A stretch of 9,792 nucleotides of DNA from JBFYKJ01 sp041306005 (GCA_041306005.1 JBFYKJ010000102.1:1-9792), one strand, 5' to 3'; counted from the stretch's first letter, positions 1 through 5,935 are shown. A program made the numbers and translations. Notes: generated from the sequence alone by a model not told the origin.

Positions 1-355
1 TGTGGCTGTCGCTCCCGAGAAGCGTTTTGCCCGGGGCCGCAAACCGCTCCAAGTGGACTTGATGGCATATCCCGTTCCCGGGGCGGGAGAATTTTATCCC
101 GTATTTGTTTGCTATAGTCTGGAGGAAACGATGGTCGTCCGCGTTCTCAAAGCCCGTCTGGAGCGTGTTGTGGTCGACGTAGCTGACCGAGAGCTCGGTC
201 TTGACGCGTGGCAGTCCTAAAGCCTCGAACTGGAGATAAGCCAGAGTCCCGGTCGCGTCCTGCGTCAAAGTCTGGTCTATCCTTATCCCTATCTCTTTTC
301 CCCACCCGCCGTCGACGATGTGGGGCTTCAGTATCTTTTCAGCGAGGGTGGCCAT
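1..355 (-). CDS. acn: Aconitate hydratase (aconitase), N-terminal part, cut by window edge
   Basis: Only the first 118 residues lie in the window; the gene continues beyond base 1. The reading frame begins at the ATG at 355-353 and shows aconitase-family signatures in order: IDQTLTQDATG at about residues 26-36, SYVDHN at 58-63, DDHRF at 73-77, FSRPGNGICHQVHLERF at 89-105, and GSDSH at 114-118, which leads into the usual DSHTP active-site segment. The wording of these motifs matches the aconitase form common in anaerobic bacteria and some archaea, which isomerises citrate to isocitrate in the cytoplasm using a [4Fe-4S] cluster. Cluster cysteines are not reached in this fragment. Homoaconitase and isopropylmalate isomerase are relatives, but IDQTLTQDATG and the divergent synthase next door favour aconitase. 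No Shine-Dalgarno is visible; a TATA-like element about 36 nt upstream implies a very short leader. Confidence 0.93.
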   Translation of the reverse strand, partial: MATLAEKILKPHIVDGGWGKEIGIRIDQTLTQDATGTLAYLQFEALGLPRVKTELSVSYVDHNTLQTGFENADDHRFLQTIANKYGIKFSRPGNGICHQVHLERFAAPGKTLLGSDSH

Positions 356-359
356 TTCG

Positions 360-416
360 GTCTTGAGTCTTCAGTCTTGAGTCTTGTATAAACGTATCTT
401 GGCAGGTCTTGAGTCT
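360..416. repeat. Short direct repeats in the aconitase promoter region
   Basis: The 11-mer GTCTTGAGTCT occurs three times exactly, at 360-370, 374-384 and 406-416 (plus strand). Between the second and third copies, 385-409 is a 25-bp unit that, read on the minus strand, matches the tandem array units at 3435-3584 (20 of 25 bases identical to the unit at 3560-3584 by eye). The last 11-mer ends five bases before the aconitase ATG, so the repeats sit inside its promoter and leader. Confidence 0.8.
386..392 (-). promoter_or_regulatory. Possible TATA box for aconitase
   Basis: The minus strand reads TTTATAC here, about 30-36 nt before the aconitase ATG. This spacing would give a nearly leaderless transcript, as is common in archaea. 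The element lies inside the 25-bp repeat unit. No upstream BRE was confirmed. Confidence 0.35.
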
Positions 417-474
417 AGGATCTTTTTCAGCCTGAAACCAAATCATGCAGACCGCTTGCACAAATAAAAACGTG

Positions 475-483
475 CTTTAATTT
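475..483 (+). promoter_or_regulatory. Possible TATA box for the synthase gene
   Basis: CTTTAATTT is centred about 29 nt before the ATG at 508. The usual archaeal TATA-to-start-site distance would place transcription start at or just before that ATG, so the mRNA may be leaderless. There is no Shine-Dalgarno sequence, which agrees with this. Confidence 0.35.
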
Positions 484-507
484 CCAATCCCGAAATAAAA
501 GCCCTTG

Positions 508-1794
508 ATGAACACGATTTACCTGATCGATGTCACTAACAGGGACGGCGTGCAGACTTCGCGCCTCGGCATCGCCAAGCTGGAGAAGACCCTTCTTAAC
601 GTATACCTCAACAAGATAGGGGTGTTCCAATCCGAGTTCGGCTTCCCTTTCACCCACCACGAGATCAATTACCTTAATGCCAATCTGGAGCTGGCGGAGA
701 TGGGCGTGATAAAGCCCATGCGGCTGTCCGGGTGGATGCGCGCGGTGAAAGAAGACGTCGAGCTGTCCTGGAAGAACGTCCCGGGCCTTGAGTACGCCAA
801 CTTGTCGGCATCCACCTCCGAGCAGATGATAAAGACTAAGTACCAGGGGAGAAGAGGGGGGGAAGACGTCATAAGCGAGATGGCCGAGGCCGTCAAGCTC
901 GCGAGGCATAAGGGGGCAAAGAGCCTCGGGGTGAATGCTGAGGACGCGTCGCGAACTGACATGGATTACCTTATAGAGTTCGCAAAGGCCGCGAAGAAGG
1001 CTGGCGCCGACCGCCTCCGCTACTGCGACACGCTCGGCTACGACGGGCCGTTCACCGCATACGAGAGGGTAAAAGAGCTCGCGAAGCAGGCGAAGATGCC
1101 AGTCGAGATGCACTGCCACAACGATTTGGGCATGGCGGTCGCCTGCTCGGTAGCGGGCGCCAAAGGTGCAATCGACGCCGGCCAAGATGCATACATCAAC
1201 ACCACTGTCAACGGGATCGGCGAGAGGGCGGGCAACGCGGATTTAGTTTCCGTCATACTCGCCCTAAAGCACGGAAGCGACTTTGGCGGGGCGGGGGGCT
1301 ACGGCGGCGGGAAAGGCAACGCCAGCACAGAGGGTAAAAAGTACCATTTAGACCCGAGGATAGACTTAAAACACGCGTGGAACATCTGCAAGTACGCGTC
1401 TTACGCTTTCTGCGTCCCGATACCGGTTAATCAACCCGGCGTCGGGTCGAACGCATTCGCGCACGAGTCGGGGATACACGCGGACGGGGCCCTTAAGGAC
1501 CGGAGGAATTATGAGTTATACGACTACGAGGAGCTCGGCCGCGGGGAGCCGGAGCTGATAGACACGGGGAGGAAAATCACCGTCGGCGAGTACAGCGGCA
1601 TCAAGGGGTTCAAGAACGTGTACGGGGAAATCGAGATAGAGTTCAAGGACGACGCCGAGGCGAAAAAGATACTCGAGCTCGCGCGCTACGCGAACGTCCA
1701 CAAGCAAAAGCCGCTAGTTACTGATGAACTTAAGTTCATCGCGAAATACCCGGACCAGGTCAGGAGGATACTGACGATGAACCCGCTGCAATAG
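508..1794 (+). CDS. DRE-TIM metallolyase: probable Re-citrate synthase (or homocitrate synthase)
   Basis: A 428-residue protein of the isopropylmalate/homocitrate synthase family. These enzymes condense acetyl-CoA with a 2-oxo acid in a metal-dependent TIM barrel. The N-terminal DRE-type motif reads DVTNRDGVQT (residues 8-17) instead of the usual DTTLRDGEQ. The metal-binding HCHNDLG lies near residue 203, NGIGERAGNADL near 235, and the catalytic HESGIHADG near 320. From memory, the DVTNRDGVQTSRLG and FQSEFGFP wording belongs to the subgroup annotated 'homocitrate synthase' that includes Re-citrate synthases of anaerobes such as Clostridium kluyveri. The divergent aconitase supports citrate as product. 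An in-frame TTG at 505 precedes the ATG at 508; ATG was preferred. There is no C-terminal LeuA-type regulatory domain, so this is not a classical LeuA. The family call is firm; the substrate is inferred. Confidence 0.85.
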   Translation: MNTIYLIDVTNRDGVQTSRLGIAKLEKTLLNVYLNKIGVFQSEFGFPFTHHEINYLNANLELAEMGVIKPMRLSGWMRAVKEDVELSWKNVPGLEYANLSASTSEQMIKTKYQGRRGGEDVISEMAEAVKLARHKGAKSLGVNAEDASRTDMDYLIEFAKAAKKAGADRLRYCDTLGYDGPFTAYERVKELAKQAKMPVEMHCHNDLGMAVACSVAGAKGAIDAGQDAYINTTVNGIGERAGNADLVSVILALKHGSDFGGAGGYGGGKGNASTEGKKYHLDPRIDLKHAWNICKYASYAFCVPIPVNQPGVGSNAFAHESGIHADGALKDRRNYELYDYEELGRGEPELIDTGRKITVGEYSGIKGFKNVYGEIEIEFKDDAEAKKILELARYANVHKQKPLVTDELKFIAKYPDQVRRILTMNPLQ

Positions 1795-1800
1795 GATAAG

Positions 1801-1823
1801 GCCTCAGCTTTCGCTAAAGCGGC
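1801..1823. terminator. Weak hairpin between convergent genes
   Basis: The 31-nt gap between two convergent genes contains GCTTT-CGCT-AAAGC (1807-1820), extendable by GCC/GGC at 1801-1803 and 1821-1823. There is no T-run on either strand, so a bidirectional terminator role is only a guess. Confidence 0.25.
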
Positions 1824-1825
1824 TT

Positions 1826-2812
1826 CTAGCCTTTCTGGCGTTTCCGGCCCCCTTTGTCGCTCGCGCGGACGCCAGCTTTGACTTCGGCGTATGATGTGAT
1901 CTCATCAATGCCCCCCGGCGACAACGCGTGAGGCGCGCCGAGGAGGGGATAAAACGCACTGCCGGGGTCGCCGCGACCTGGACCATAGTCATCATAGAAA
2001 AGGTGGGTCAGGTGCACCTTGCCGTTGACTACCACGCCCAGCGCCCGGTCACTTCCGCGTGTTCCGTACCTATCCGGTTTGAGGATGCCTTTTTCGTCCA
2101 GGTTCGCAATGCGGCTCTTATTTACATCCAGCGGGTGTTTGGTCCAAAGCTGCACTATCCTGCCCTCGTCGGAAGGCACAGGATTTTTCTTGCCTGCGGA
2201 TTTGGGGCGCGCGGGGTAATTAAGGTCGCGCGTGGCGCCGAGTGCCATACTGTAAAAATCTATTAGCCGGCCCTTCCTCATCAACTCCGGATGCAGTTTA
2301 AAGGCCTTTGGCAGAGCGCCTTTCGACTTGCCACTCCTAATATTCACTACCTTTGCGTATCCGTGAATATCGGTTTCCTCTGGCGATACTGTGAATGGCT
2401 TTTTCACGGGATAATAACCATGGGGCGTGTGGTCCCAGGGATAATCGAAGTCGGGATAGTAGATGTGGGTCACATGGACCTTGCCATCGGCGACCACGCC
2501 TATCGCCGGCCGGTGCACCATCGTGATGCCGTGGCTGAGGTCTTCGGGCATAGAAAGGCGTACTACTTTACCCTCGTCGGACGGATGTGCCTCGTAGCCT
2601 AAGCGATCCGGGCGCTCAGAGAACCTAAACTCATCTTTGTACATCATATCCTTGCGCATCAGCTCCGGGTGCAGCCGGTATGCGACCGGGAGTTTTTTGG
2701 CAGTCTTAACTCTCTTCCGTACTTTCGCCGCCGGCTTCTTGGCTTTCGGCTTAGCTGTGGGTTGGGCACTCTTTTTAGCAGCAGTCCTTCTTGCGGCAAA
2801 CATGGGCTTCAC
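1826..2812 (-). CDS. Unrecognised basic protein with two tandem copies of one domain
   Basis: I do not recognise this 328-residue protein. Residues 1-40 are a Lys/Ala/Pro-rich tail resembling histone-H1-like or nucleic-acid-binding tails. Two homologous units follow: residues 41-155 and 167-311. Each starts LP-x-A-[YF]-[KR]-LHPELMRK. Each then has PSDEG[KR][VI]V, A[IL]GVV-x2-GKVH-x-TH-[IL]-[YF]Y, a FYP/YYP tract, an SP..-D-I segment and YA[KE]V. The C-terminus is again basic. No membrane segment or signal peptide is seen. The start chosen is GTG at 2812, because GGTGAG lies 5 nt upstream; an in-frame ATG at 2803 is the alternative. The tails suggest binding to nucleic acid or an acidic polymer, but this is inference only. 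It is convergent with the synthase and downstream of a membrane-protein gene that has its own terminator. Confidence 0.8.
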   Translation of the reverse strand: MKPMFAARRTAAKKSAQPTAKPKAKKPAAKVRKRVKTAKKLPVAYRLHPELMRKDMMYKDEFRFSERPDRLGYEAHPSDEGKVVRLSMPEDLSHGITMVHRPAIGVVADGKVHVTHIYYPDFDYPWDHTPHGYYPVKKPFTVSPEETDIHGYAKVVNIRSGKSKGALPKAFKLHPELMRKGRLIDFYSMALGATRDLNYPARPKSAGKKNPVPSDEGRIVQLWTKHPLDVNKSRIANLDEKGILKPDRYGTRGSDRALGVVVNGKVHLTHLFYDDYGPGRGDPGSAFYPLLGAPHALSPGGIDEITSYAEVKAGVRASDKGGRKRQKG

Positions 2813-2840
2813 GGTTTCTCACCGCCAGTAGAACGGAGAA

Positions 2841-2876
2841 GAAGATAAAAATGGGGGGCTGCCAAAGGCAAGCCCC
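2841..2876 (-). terminator. Hairpin plus T-run terminator of the membrane-protein gene
   Basis: On the minus strand, GGGGCTTGCC pairs with GGCAGCCCC (one bulged base) around a 3-nt loop at 2855-2876. It is followed by CCATTTTTATC. It lies about 20 nt beyond the stop of the membrane-protein gene and fits a factor-independent terminator. Confidence 0.55.
2845..2852 (-). promoter_or_regulatory. Possible TATA box for the duplicated-domain gene
   Basis: The minus strand reads ATTTTTAT, about 35 nt before the GTG start. It is also the T-run that follows the hairpin at 2855-2876, so terminator and promoter would share these bases. Confidence 0.35.
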
Positions 2877-2895
2877 ACTTATGCTAATACGAAAC

Positions 2896-3345
2896 TTAAG
2901 TCGACCTTGGCGTCCTTGAGCCCACGAAGCATCCTATCAGCGCCAGGACGTACACCTGTAAGGATGCAAGCAGGTTCGCCTCAAAGCCGAATCCGCGCCC
3001 GGCGGCCGCATAGCCCCATATCAGCGGTATGACGTATACCAGCGTCAGCACGAGAGCAGCGACAGGTATCTCAGCCGCCAGCATCTCCTTGCTGGACCGC
3101 ACGTATTTCATCCCGACGATTAGGCCTGCGACGAGCGGCAGGACCTTGTCCATGGCGGACATCATCGCCGACACCATCGAGTGGAGCGCCGATATGTGTA
3201 TGTCCGCGCTCCCGGCGAGCGCTATGTCCAGGTTCATCAGCGGGACAGTTATCAAACATGCCAGTATCCCGACGAAGACCGGTATCATCAACTTCCACTT
3301 GCCGTCCGGCAAGAGCGCATAATTCTTTGTCTGTTTCGTAGCCAT
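2896..3345 (-). CDS. Small four-helix membrane protein, unknown function
   Basis: A 149-residue integral membrane protein I cannot assign to a family. Hydrophobic stretches lie at about residues 19-37, 60-80, 92-112 and 124-143, giving four predicted transmembrane helices with both termini probably on the same side. The N-terminus is short and polar (MATKQTKNYALLPDGKWK). The second segment is methionine- and serine-rich. The start at 3345 is well supported: AGGAGG lies 4 nt upstream (minus strand, 3355-3350), the best Shine-Dalgarno in the window. The frame stays open upstream to 3408, but that extension is not hydrophobic or protein-like and would cover the Shine-Dalgarno and leader hairpin. 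The gene has its own TATA-like element and terminator, so it is probably monocistronic. Confidence 0.82.
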   Translation of the reverse strand: MATKQTKNYALLPDGKWKLMIPVFVGILACLITVPLMNLDIALAGSADIHISALHSMVSAMMSAMDKVLPLVAGLIVGMKYVRSSKEMLAAEIPVAALVLTLVYVIPLIWGYAAAGRGFGFEANLLASLQVYVLALIGCFVGSRTPRST

Positions 3346-3359
3346 ATTTCCTCCTTTAG

Positions 3360-3376
3360 TCCGGCTCTTGTCCGGA
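3360..3376 (-). promoter_or_regulatory. Leader hairpin just upstream of the Shine-Dalgarno
   Basis: TCCGG and CCGGA form a perfect 5-bp stem around a 7-nt loop. It ends 4 nt before the AGGAGG of the membrane-protein gene. It could influence ribosome access, but the stem is short. Confidence 0.35.
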
Positions 3377-3406
3377 ACGGATGGGTGCTTCAATAACGGG
3401 TGGGGC

Positions 3407-3415
3407 AATAAAAAG
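3407..3415 (-). promoter_or_regulatory. Probable TATA box of the membrane-protein gene
   Basis: The minus strand reads CTTTTTATT about 62-70 nt before the ATG at 3345. The expected start site is near 3385, giving a leader of about 40 nt that contains the small hairpin and the Shine-Dalgarno. Confidence 0.45.
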
Positions 3416-3434
3416 CCGCCAGCACCCTAGGACT

Positions 3435-3584
3435 AGACTTCTCAAGCTATCCTAATATAGGGCCTGCCAAGCTGCGCTAAGACAAGACATTCCAAGCATC
3501 GCTAAGACAAGACTTCCCAATCTGCGCTAAGACAAGACATCCCAAGAAACCCTAATACAAGACCTCCCAAGAATCCCTTATACA
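3435..3584. repeat. Tandem array of six degenerate 25-bp units
   Basis: Six consecutive 25-bp units begin at 3435, 3460, 3485, 3510, 3535 and 3560, with no indels. Each starts AGAC (GGGC in the second), has a central [TC]CCAAG-like core, and ends CGCTAAGACA, CCTAATACA or a close variant. Neighbouring units share about 20 of 25 bases, e.g. 3485-3509 against 3510-3534. The bases after 3585 only loosely resemble the start of a seventh unit. There are no conserved repeats separated by unique spacers, so this is not CRISPR. The array fills the gap between the aroA stop and the promoter of the membrane-protein gene. A related unit is at 385-409. Confidence 0.88.
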
Positions 3585-3602
3585 GGACTGGAAACTCCTT
3601 AC

Positions 3603-4886
3603 CTAAGCTACCGTTTCCATCTTCGCCTCTATCGCCCGCATGTCCTCGACGAACCTCGGGTAGGACACCGCGACGCTCTCGGCCTTGTCTATTGTGGTCA
3701 CGCCGTCGGCCCGCAGCCCCGCGACTGCAAACGCCATCACTATCCTGTGGTCGGCATAGCTCTCTATGCGGGCCGGGTTAAGGCGGTCCCTGCCCTCGAT
3801 CACAAGGCCGTCCGGAGTCTCCTGCAGCTTGACGCCCATGGCCTTTAGCCCCTGCGCCATCGCGCTTATCCTGTCGCACTCCTTTATCCTCGCGTGCTCG
3901 ACGTTGTGTATCCTGCTCTTCCCTTTTGCAAGGGAACACATCACGGCGGTTATCGGCAAGAGGTCGGGCGTCTGGGACAAGTCCACGTCTATCGCGCGAA
4001 GCAGCCTGCCGCCGGAGACGCGCGTCCCGTCCTTTCGGGTCAAGACTTCGACGCCCAGCATCTTAAGTATATCTATAAAGTACCTGTCGCCCTGCAGGGA
4101 GCGCTCGAAGAGATTCCTCACCGTGACCTCCGAGTCCGTAAGGGCCGCCGCACCGAGTATGAACGCGGCGCCGGAGTAGTCCCCCTCGACCGTGTACGCA
4201 TCCCTCGAGTAGAACTGCCTTCCAGGGACGAGGAACTTCTCATAATCGTAGTTCTCGGCCCTGGCGCCGAAGTCCTGCATCGCCTCGAGGGTCAGGTCAA
4301 GGTAGGGCCTCGACTTCAGTGGGGTGGTTATCTCAATGACTGTGTTGTCTATGTCCCTTAAGGGCGCCGCAATGAGCAGGCCGGAGATGAACTGGGAGCT
4401 CACGTCCCCGCGGATGCGGATGACGCCCCCCCTAATCGGGCCGTGGACGCTGACCGGCGGGCACCCGTTATTAGACGCGGTCTTGACGCCCGCACCCTCG
4501 AGCGCCTCCAGCAGCGGGCCCATCGGCCTTTTCCTTATCGACTCATCGCCCGTGAGCGTGACCTTCTTGTCGCAGAGGGAGAAAACGGATGACATTATCC
4601 TTATAGTGGTCCCGCTGTTCCTCACGTCAACGGTGTGCTTCGGGACTGCGACCTCCCCGCCGTTGCCCACCACCTTGACCTGGGACTTCCCTATGTCGAT
4701 CTCCGCGCCCGCGGCGCGCATGGCGTCTATCGTTGCGAGCGGGTCCTCGGAGAGCAAAGGGTCGTTTATCATGACCTCGCCCTTGCTAAGGCCGGCGAGC
4801 ATTATCGCCCGGTGGGTGTAGCTCTTGCTGGGCGGCGCGTTAACCGCGCCCTTCATAGCCCTGCAGGGGTGCACGTTCAGTTCCAT
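3603..4886 (-). CDS. aroA: 3-phosphoshikimate 1-carboxyvinyltransferase (EPSP synthase)
   Basis: A 427-residue enzyme of full normal length. It joins phosphoenolpyruvate to shikimate-3-phosphate in the cytoplasm, the sixth step of the shikimate pathway to aromatic amino acids. Family motifs are complete: PPSKSYTHR at 18-26 (Lys21, Ser22 and Arg26 bind substrate), RNSGTTIR at 89-96, DESIRKRPMGPL at 114-125, SSQF at 163-166, PDLLP with likely catalytic Asp308, RIKECDR at 333-339 with Glu336, and YADHR at 377-381. The ATG at 4886 aligns with the family N-terminus. The frame is open further upstream, but that stretch covers the promoter TATA box and is not family-like. No other shikimate gene is in the window. 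A likely TATA box lies about 60 nt upstream. Transcripts leaving the gene run straight into the 25-bp repeat array. Confidence 0.97.
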   Translation of the reverse strand: MELNVHPCRAMKGAVNAPPSKSYTHRAIMLAGLSKGEVMINDPLLSEDPLATIDAMRAAGAEIDIGKSQVKVVGNGGEVAVPKHTVDVRNSGTTIRIMSSVFSLCDKKVTLTGDESIRKRPMGPLLEALEGAGVKTASNNGCPPVSVHGPIRGGVIRIRGDVSSQFISGLLIAAPLRDIDNTVIEITTPLKSRPYLDLTLEAMQDFGARAENYDYEKFLVPGRQFYSRDAYTVEGDYSGAAFILGAAALTDSEVTVRNLFERSLQGDRYFIDILKMLGVEVLTRKDGTRVSGGRLLRAIDVDLSQTPDLLPITAVMCSLAKGKSRIHNVEHARIKECDRISAMAQGLKAMGVKLQETPDGLVIEGRDRLNPARIESYADHRIVMAFAVAGLRADGVTTIDKAESVAVSYPRFVEDMRAIEAKMETVA

Positions 4887-4899
4887 GGAAAACTGCGAT

Positions 4900-4912
4900 G
4901 CCCCGATGGGGC
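4900..4912 (-). promoter_or_regulatory. Small GC hairpin in the aroA leader
   Basis: GCCCC and GGGGC form a 5-bp stem with a 3-nt loop between the predicted start site and the aroA ATG. It is short, and any regulatory role is uncertain. Confidence 0.25.
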
Positions 4913-4945
4913 CGCACGATGAGGCGGTATTTTGGATGCGCTGTG

Positions 4946-4955
4946 AATATATAAT
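4946..4955 (-). promoter_or_regulatory. TATA box of aroA
   Basis: The minus strand reads ATTATATATT, a strong archaeal TATA-like sequence. The expected start site is near 4925, giving a leader of about 40 nt before the ATG at 4886. Confidence 0.6.
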
Positions 4956-4959
4956 GCGT

Positions 4960-5060
4960 GCGCTTGCGCAGGGCGCCCGGAGCGGGGCGGGCGGGCGATA
5001 AACGCCCTGGCAGGGCCCAAAAGCCCCTTTTAACGGACACCGCGGTTTTTTAACCTTACC
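4960..5060. other. GC-rich non-coding stretch with hairpins between divergent promoters
   Basis: No convincing gene is seen between the aroA TATA box and the promoter of the next gene. The stretch holds GGGCG-ATAAA-CGCCC (4993-5007) and GGGC...GCCC (5013-5026) followed by CTTTTAA. The second element closely resembles 7798-7820. It may be an additional upstream promoter for the plus-strand gene or a structured leader; neither is shown. Confidence 0.4.
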
Positions 5061-5076
5061 GCCGTATAATAAGACG

Positions 5077-5086
5077 CTTTTAAAAG
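5077..5086 (+). promoter_or_regulatory. TATA box for the GATase-like gene
   Basis: The palindromic CTTTTAAAAG lies about 35-44 nt before the ATG at 5121. Transcription start would be near 5107, giving a short A-rich leader without a Shine-Dalgarno. CTTTTAA at 5027-5033 and TTTTTTAA at 5046-5053 are weaker upstream candidates. Confidence 0.5.
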
Positions 5087-5120
5087 CAAACAAATAATAA
5101 ACACGCAAACTAAACCCAAA

Positions 5121-5918
5121 ATGGAAGCATATCCCGGCGACCCGTACGCCTACATGCCAACAGGCGGCGGAAGGAGATTCCATAGCGTCGAAGGCGTATT
5201 GCCTTTGATACTATTGATCGTGATAGCGTTTTTCGTCCTGCAGTTCTTGGGCGTGCTGCCGTGCATAGTCCCCATCGGCTGCGGCGGCGAGGCAAGAGTG
5301 GTCGTGATCGGCGTGGCGTCCTCGGAGCTGAGCAAGACGCTCTCCGGCAAGGAAGCCATGCAGGCTGGCATCAAATATGCCGTGGACTTCCCGTCCGACT
5401 ACATAACGCTCGACATGCTGAAGAATTACAATGTCGTCGTCATGCAGGGCGACCCATACTTTGACATGAACACGAGGGAAGCGATCCGGGATTACGTTGA
5501 CGGAGGGGGCAAGCTTATAGTGGTCGGCAACGCCGGCTCAAAGCACCCGCAATATGCGAATGTCGCCGGCTGGAGCTGGCCCGCCGGGCAGGGCATACCG
5601 GTCCCCGCCGAGATGATAGGCGAGTGGGTCGGCTGGTCCTCCGTGTCATACGGGTCCGAGCTGCGCATGTCTGCCATCAACCACCCGATAGTCAAGGGCC
5701 TCAAGCTCGTCGGCTCAAGGCTAAACGTGCCGTCGCAGATCTTCCAGGTCTTGTCAAACGGCAACGTCATAATAGCCATAACGACAAGCGATGGGAAGAC
5801 TGTGCCCGCGGTCATTGAGGGCGGCAGCGGATTGGGAACCGTGCTGTACTTCGCGTACGACCCGGGGCAGACGCCAGAGATACTGCTCGTAGCAGTCAAG
5901 TACCTGTCCGGCATATAA
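5121..5918 (+). CDS. Membrane-anchored protein with class I glutamine-amidotransferase-like fold
   Basis: A 265-residue protein with one N-terminal transmembrane helix (about residues 27-47, VLPLILLIVIAFFVLQFLG) and a soluble domain of about 200 residues. The domain alternates beta strands and helices like the GATase1-like/flavodoxin-type fold: VVVIGV (60-65), NVVVMQGD (104-111), then DYVDGGGKLIVVGNAGS (124-140), typical of ThuA-like and GATase1-like proteins, and a final GLGTVLYFAYDPG strand-turn (237-249). The nucleophile cysteine expected after the GGGKLIVVGNAGS strand is absent, so it is probably not an active glutaminase and may bind a ligand or partner. The basic GGRR before the helix suggests that the short N-terminus is cytoplasmic and the domain external. 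Transcription ends at the hairpin overlapping the stop codon. Function unknown. Confidence 0.8.
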   Translation: MEAYPGDPYAYMPTGGGRRFHSVEGVLPLILLIVIAFFVLQFLGVLPCIVPIGCGGEARVVVIGVASSELSKTLSGKEAMQAGIKYAVDFPSDYITLDMLKNYNVVVMQGDPYFDMNTREAIRDYVDGGGKLIVVGNAGSKHPQYANVAGWSWPAGQGIPVPAEMIGEWVGWSSVSYGSELRMSAINHPIVKGLKLVGSRLNVPSQIFQVLSNGNVIIAITTSDGKTVPAVIEGGSGLGTVLYFAYDPGQTPEILLVAVKYLSGI

Positions 5919-5935
5919 GCCGGACACTTTTTTTA
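5905..5935 (+). terminator. Strong intrinsic-type terminator enclosing the stop codon
   Basis: TGTCCGGC (5905-5912) and GCCGGACA (5919-5926) form a perfect 8-bp stem with loop ATATAA. The TAA in the loop is the stop codon of the GATase-like gene. A CTTTTTTT run follows directly. This is the clearest terminator in the window. Confidence 0.8.

Noticed and set aside
2..220. 72-codon plus-strand frame at the window start
   Set aside because: The opposite strand encodes unmistakable aconitase motifs over the same bases.
427..1185. Long open frame on the minus strand opposite the synthase
   Set aside because: It is the antisense shadow of a clearly conserved enzyme and its translation shows no family motif.
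508..1794. 2-isopropylmalate synthase (leuA)
   Set aside because: It lacks the C-terminal leucine-binding regulatory domain, and its active-site motif is not the LeuA DTTLRDGEQ form; no leu genes are adjacent.
3435..3584. CRISPR array
   Set aside because: Units are contiguous 25-mers that all vary; there are no constant repeats with unique spacers and no cas genes.
4960..5060. tRNA or other structured RNA gene in the GC-rich gap
   Set aside because: No T-loop (GTTCRANTC-like) motif or cloverleaf was found; only short hairpins and TATA-like boxes are visible.
4887..5183. N-terminal extension of EPSP synthase by 99 residues
   Set aside because: The extension covers the TATA box and GC-rich intergenic DNA and has no family similarity; the ATG at 4886 gives the normal length.
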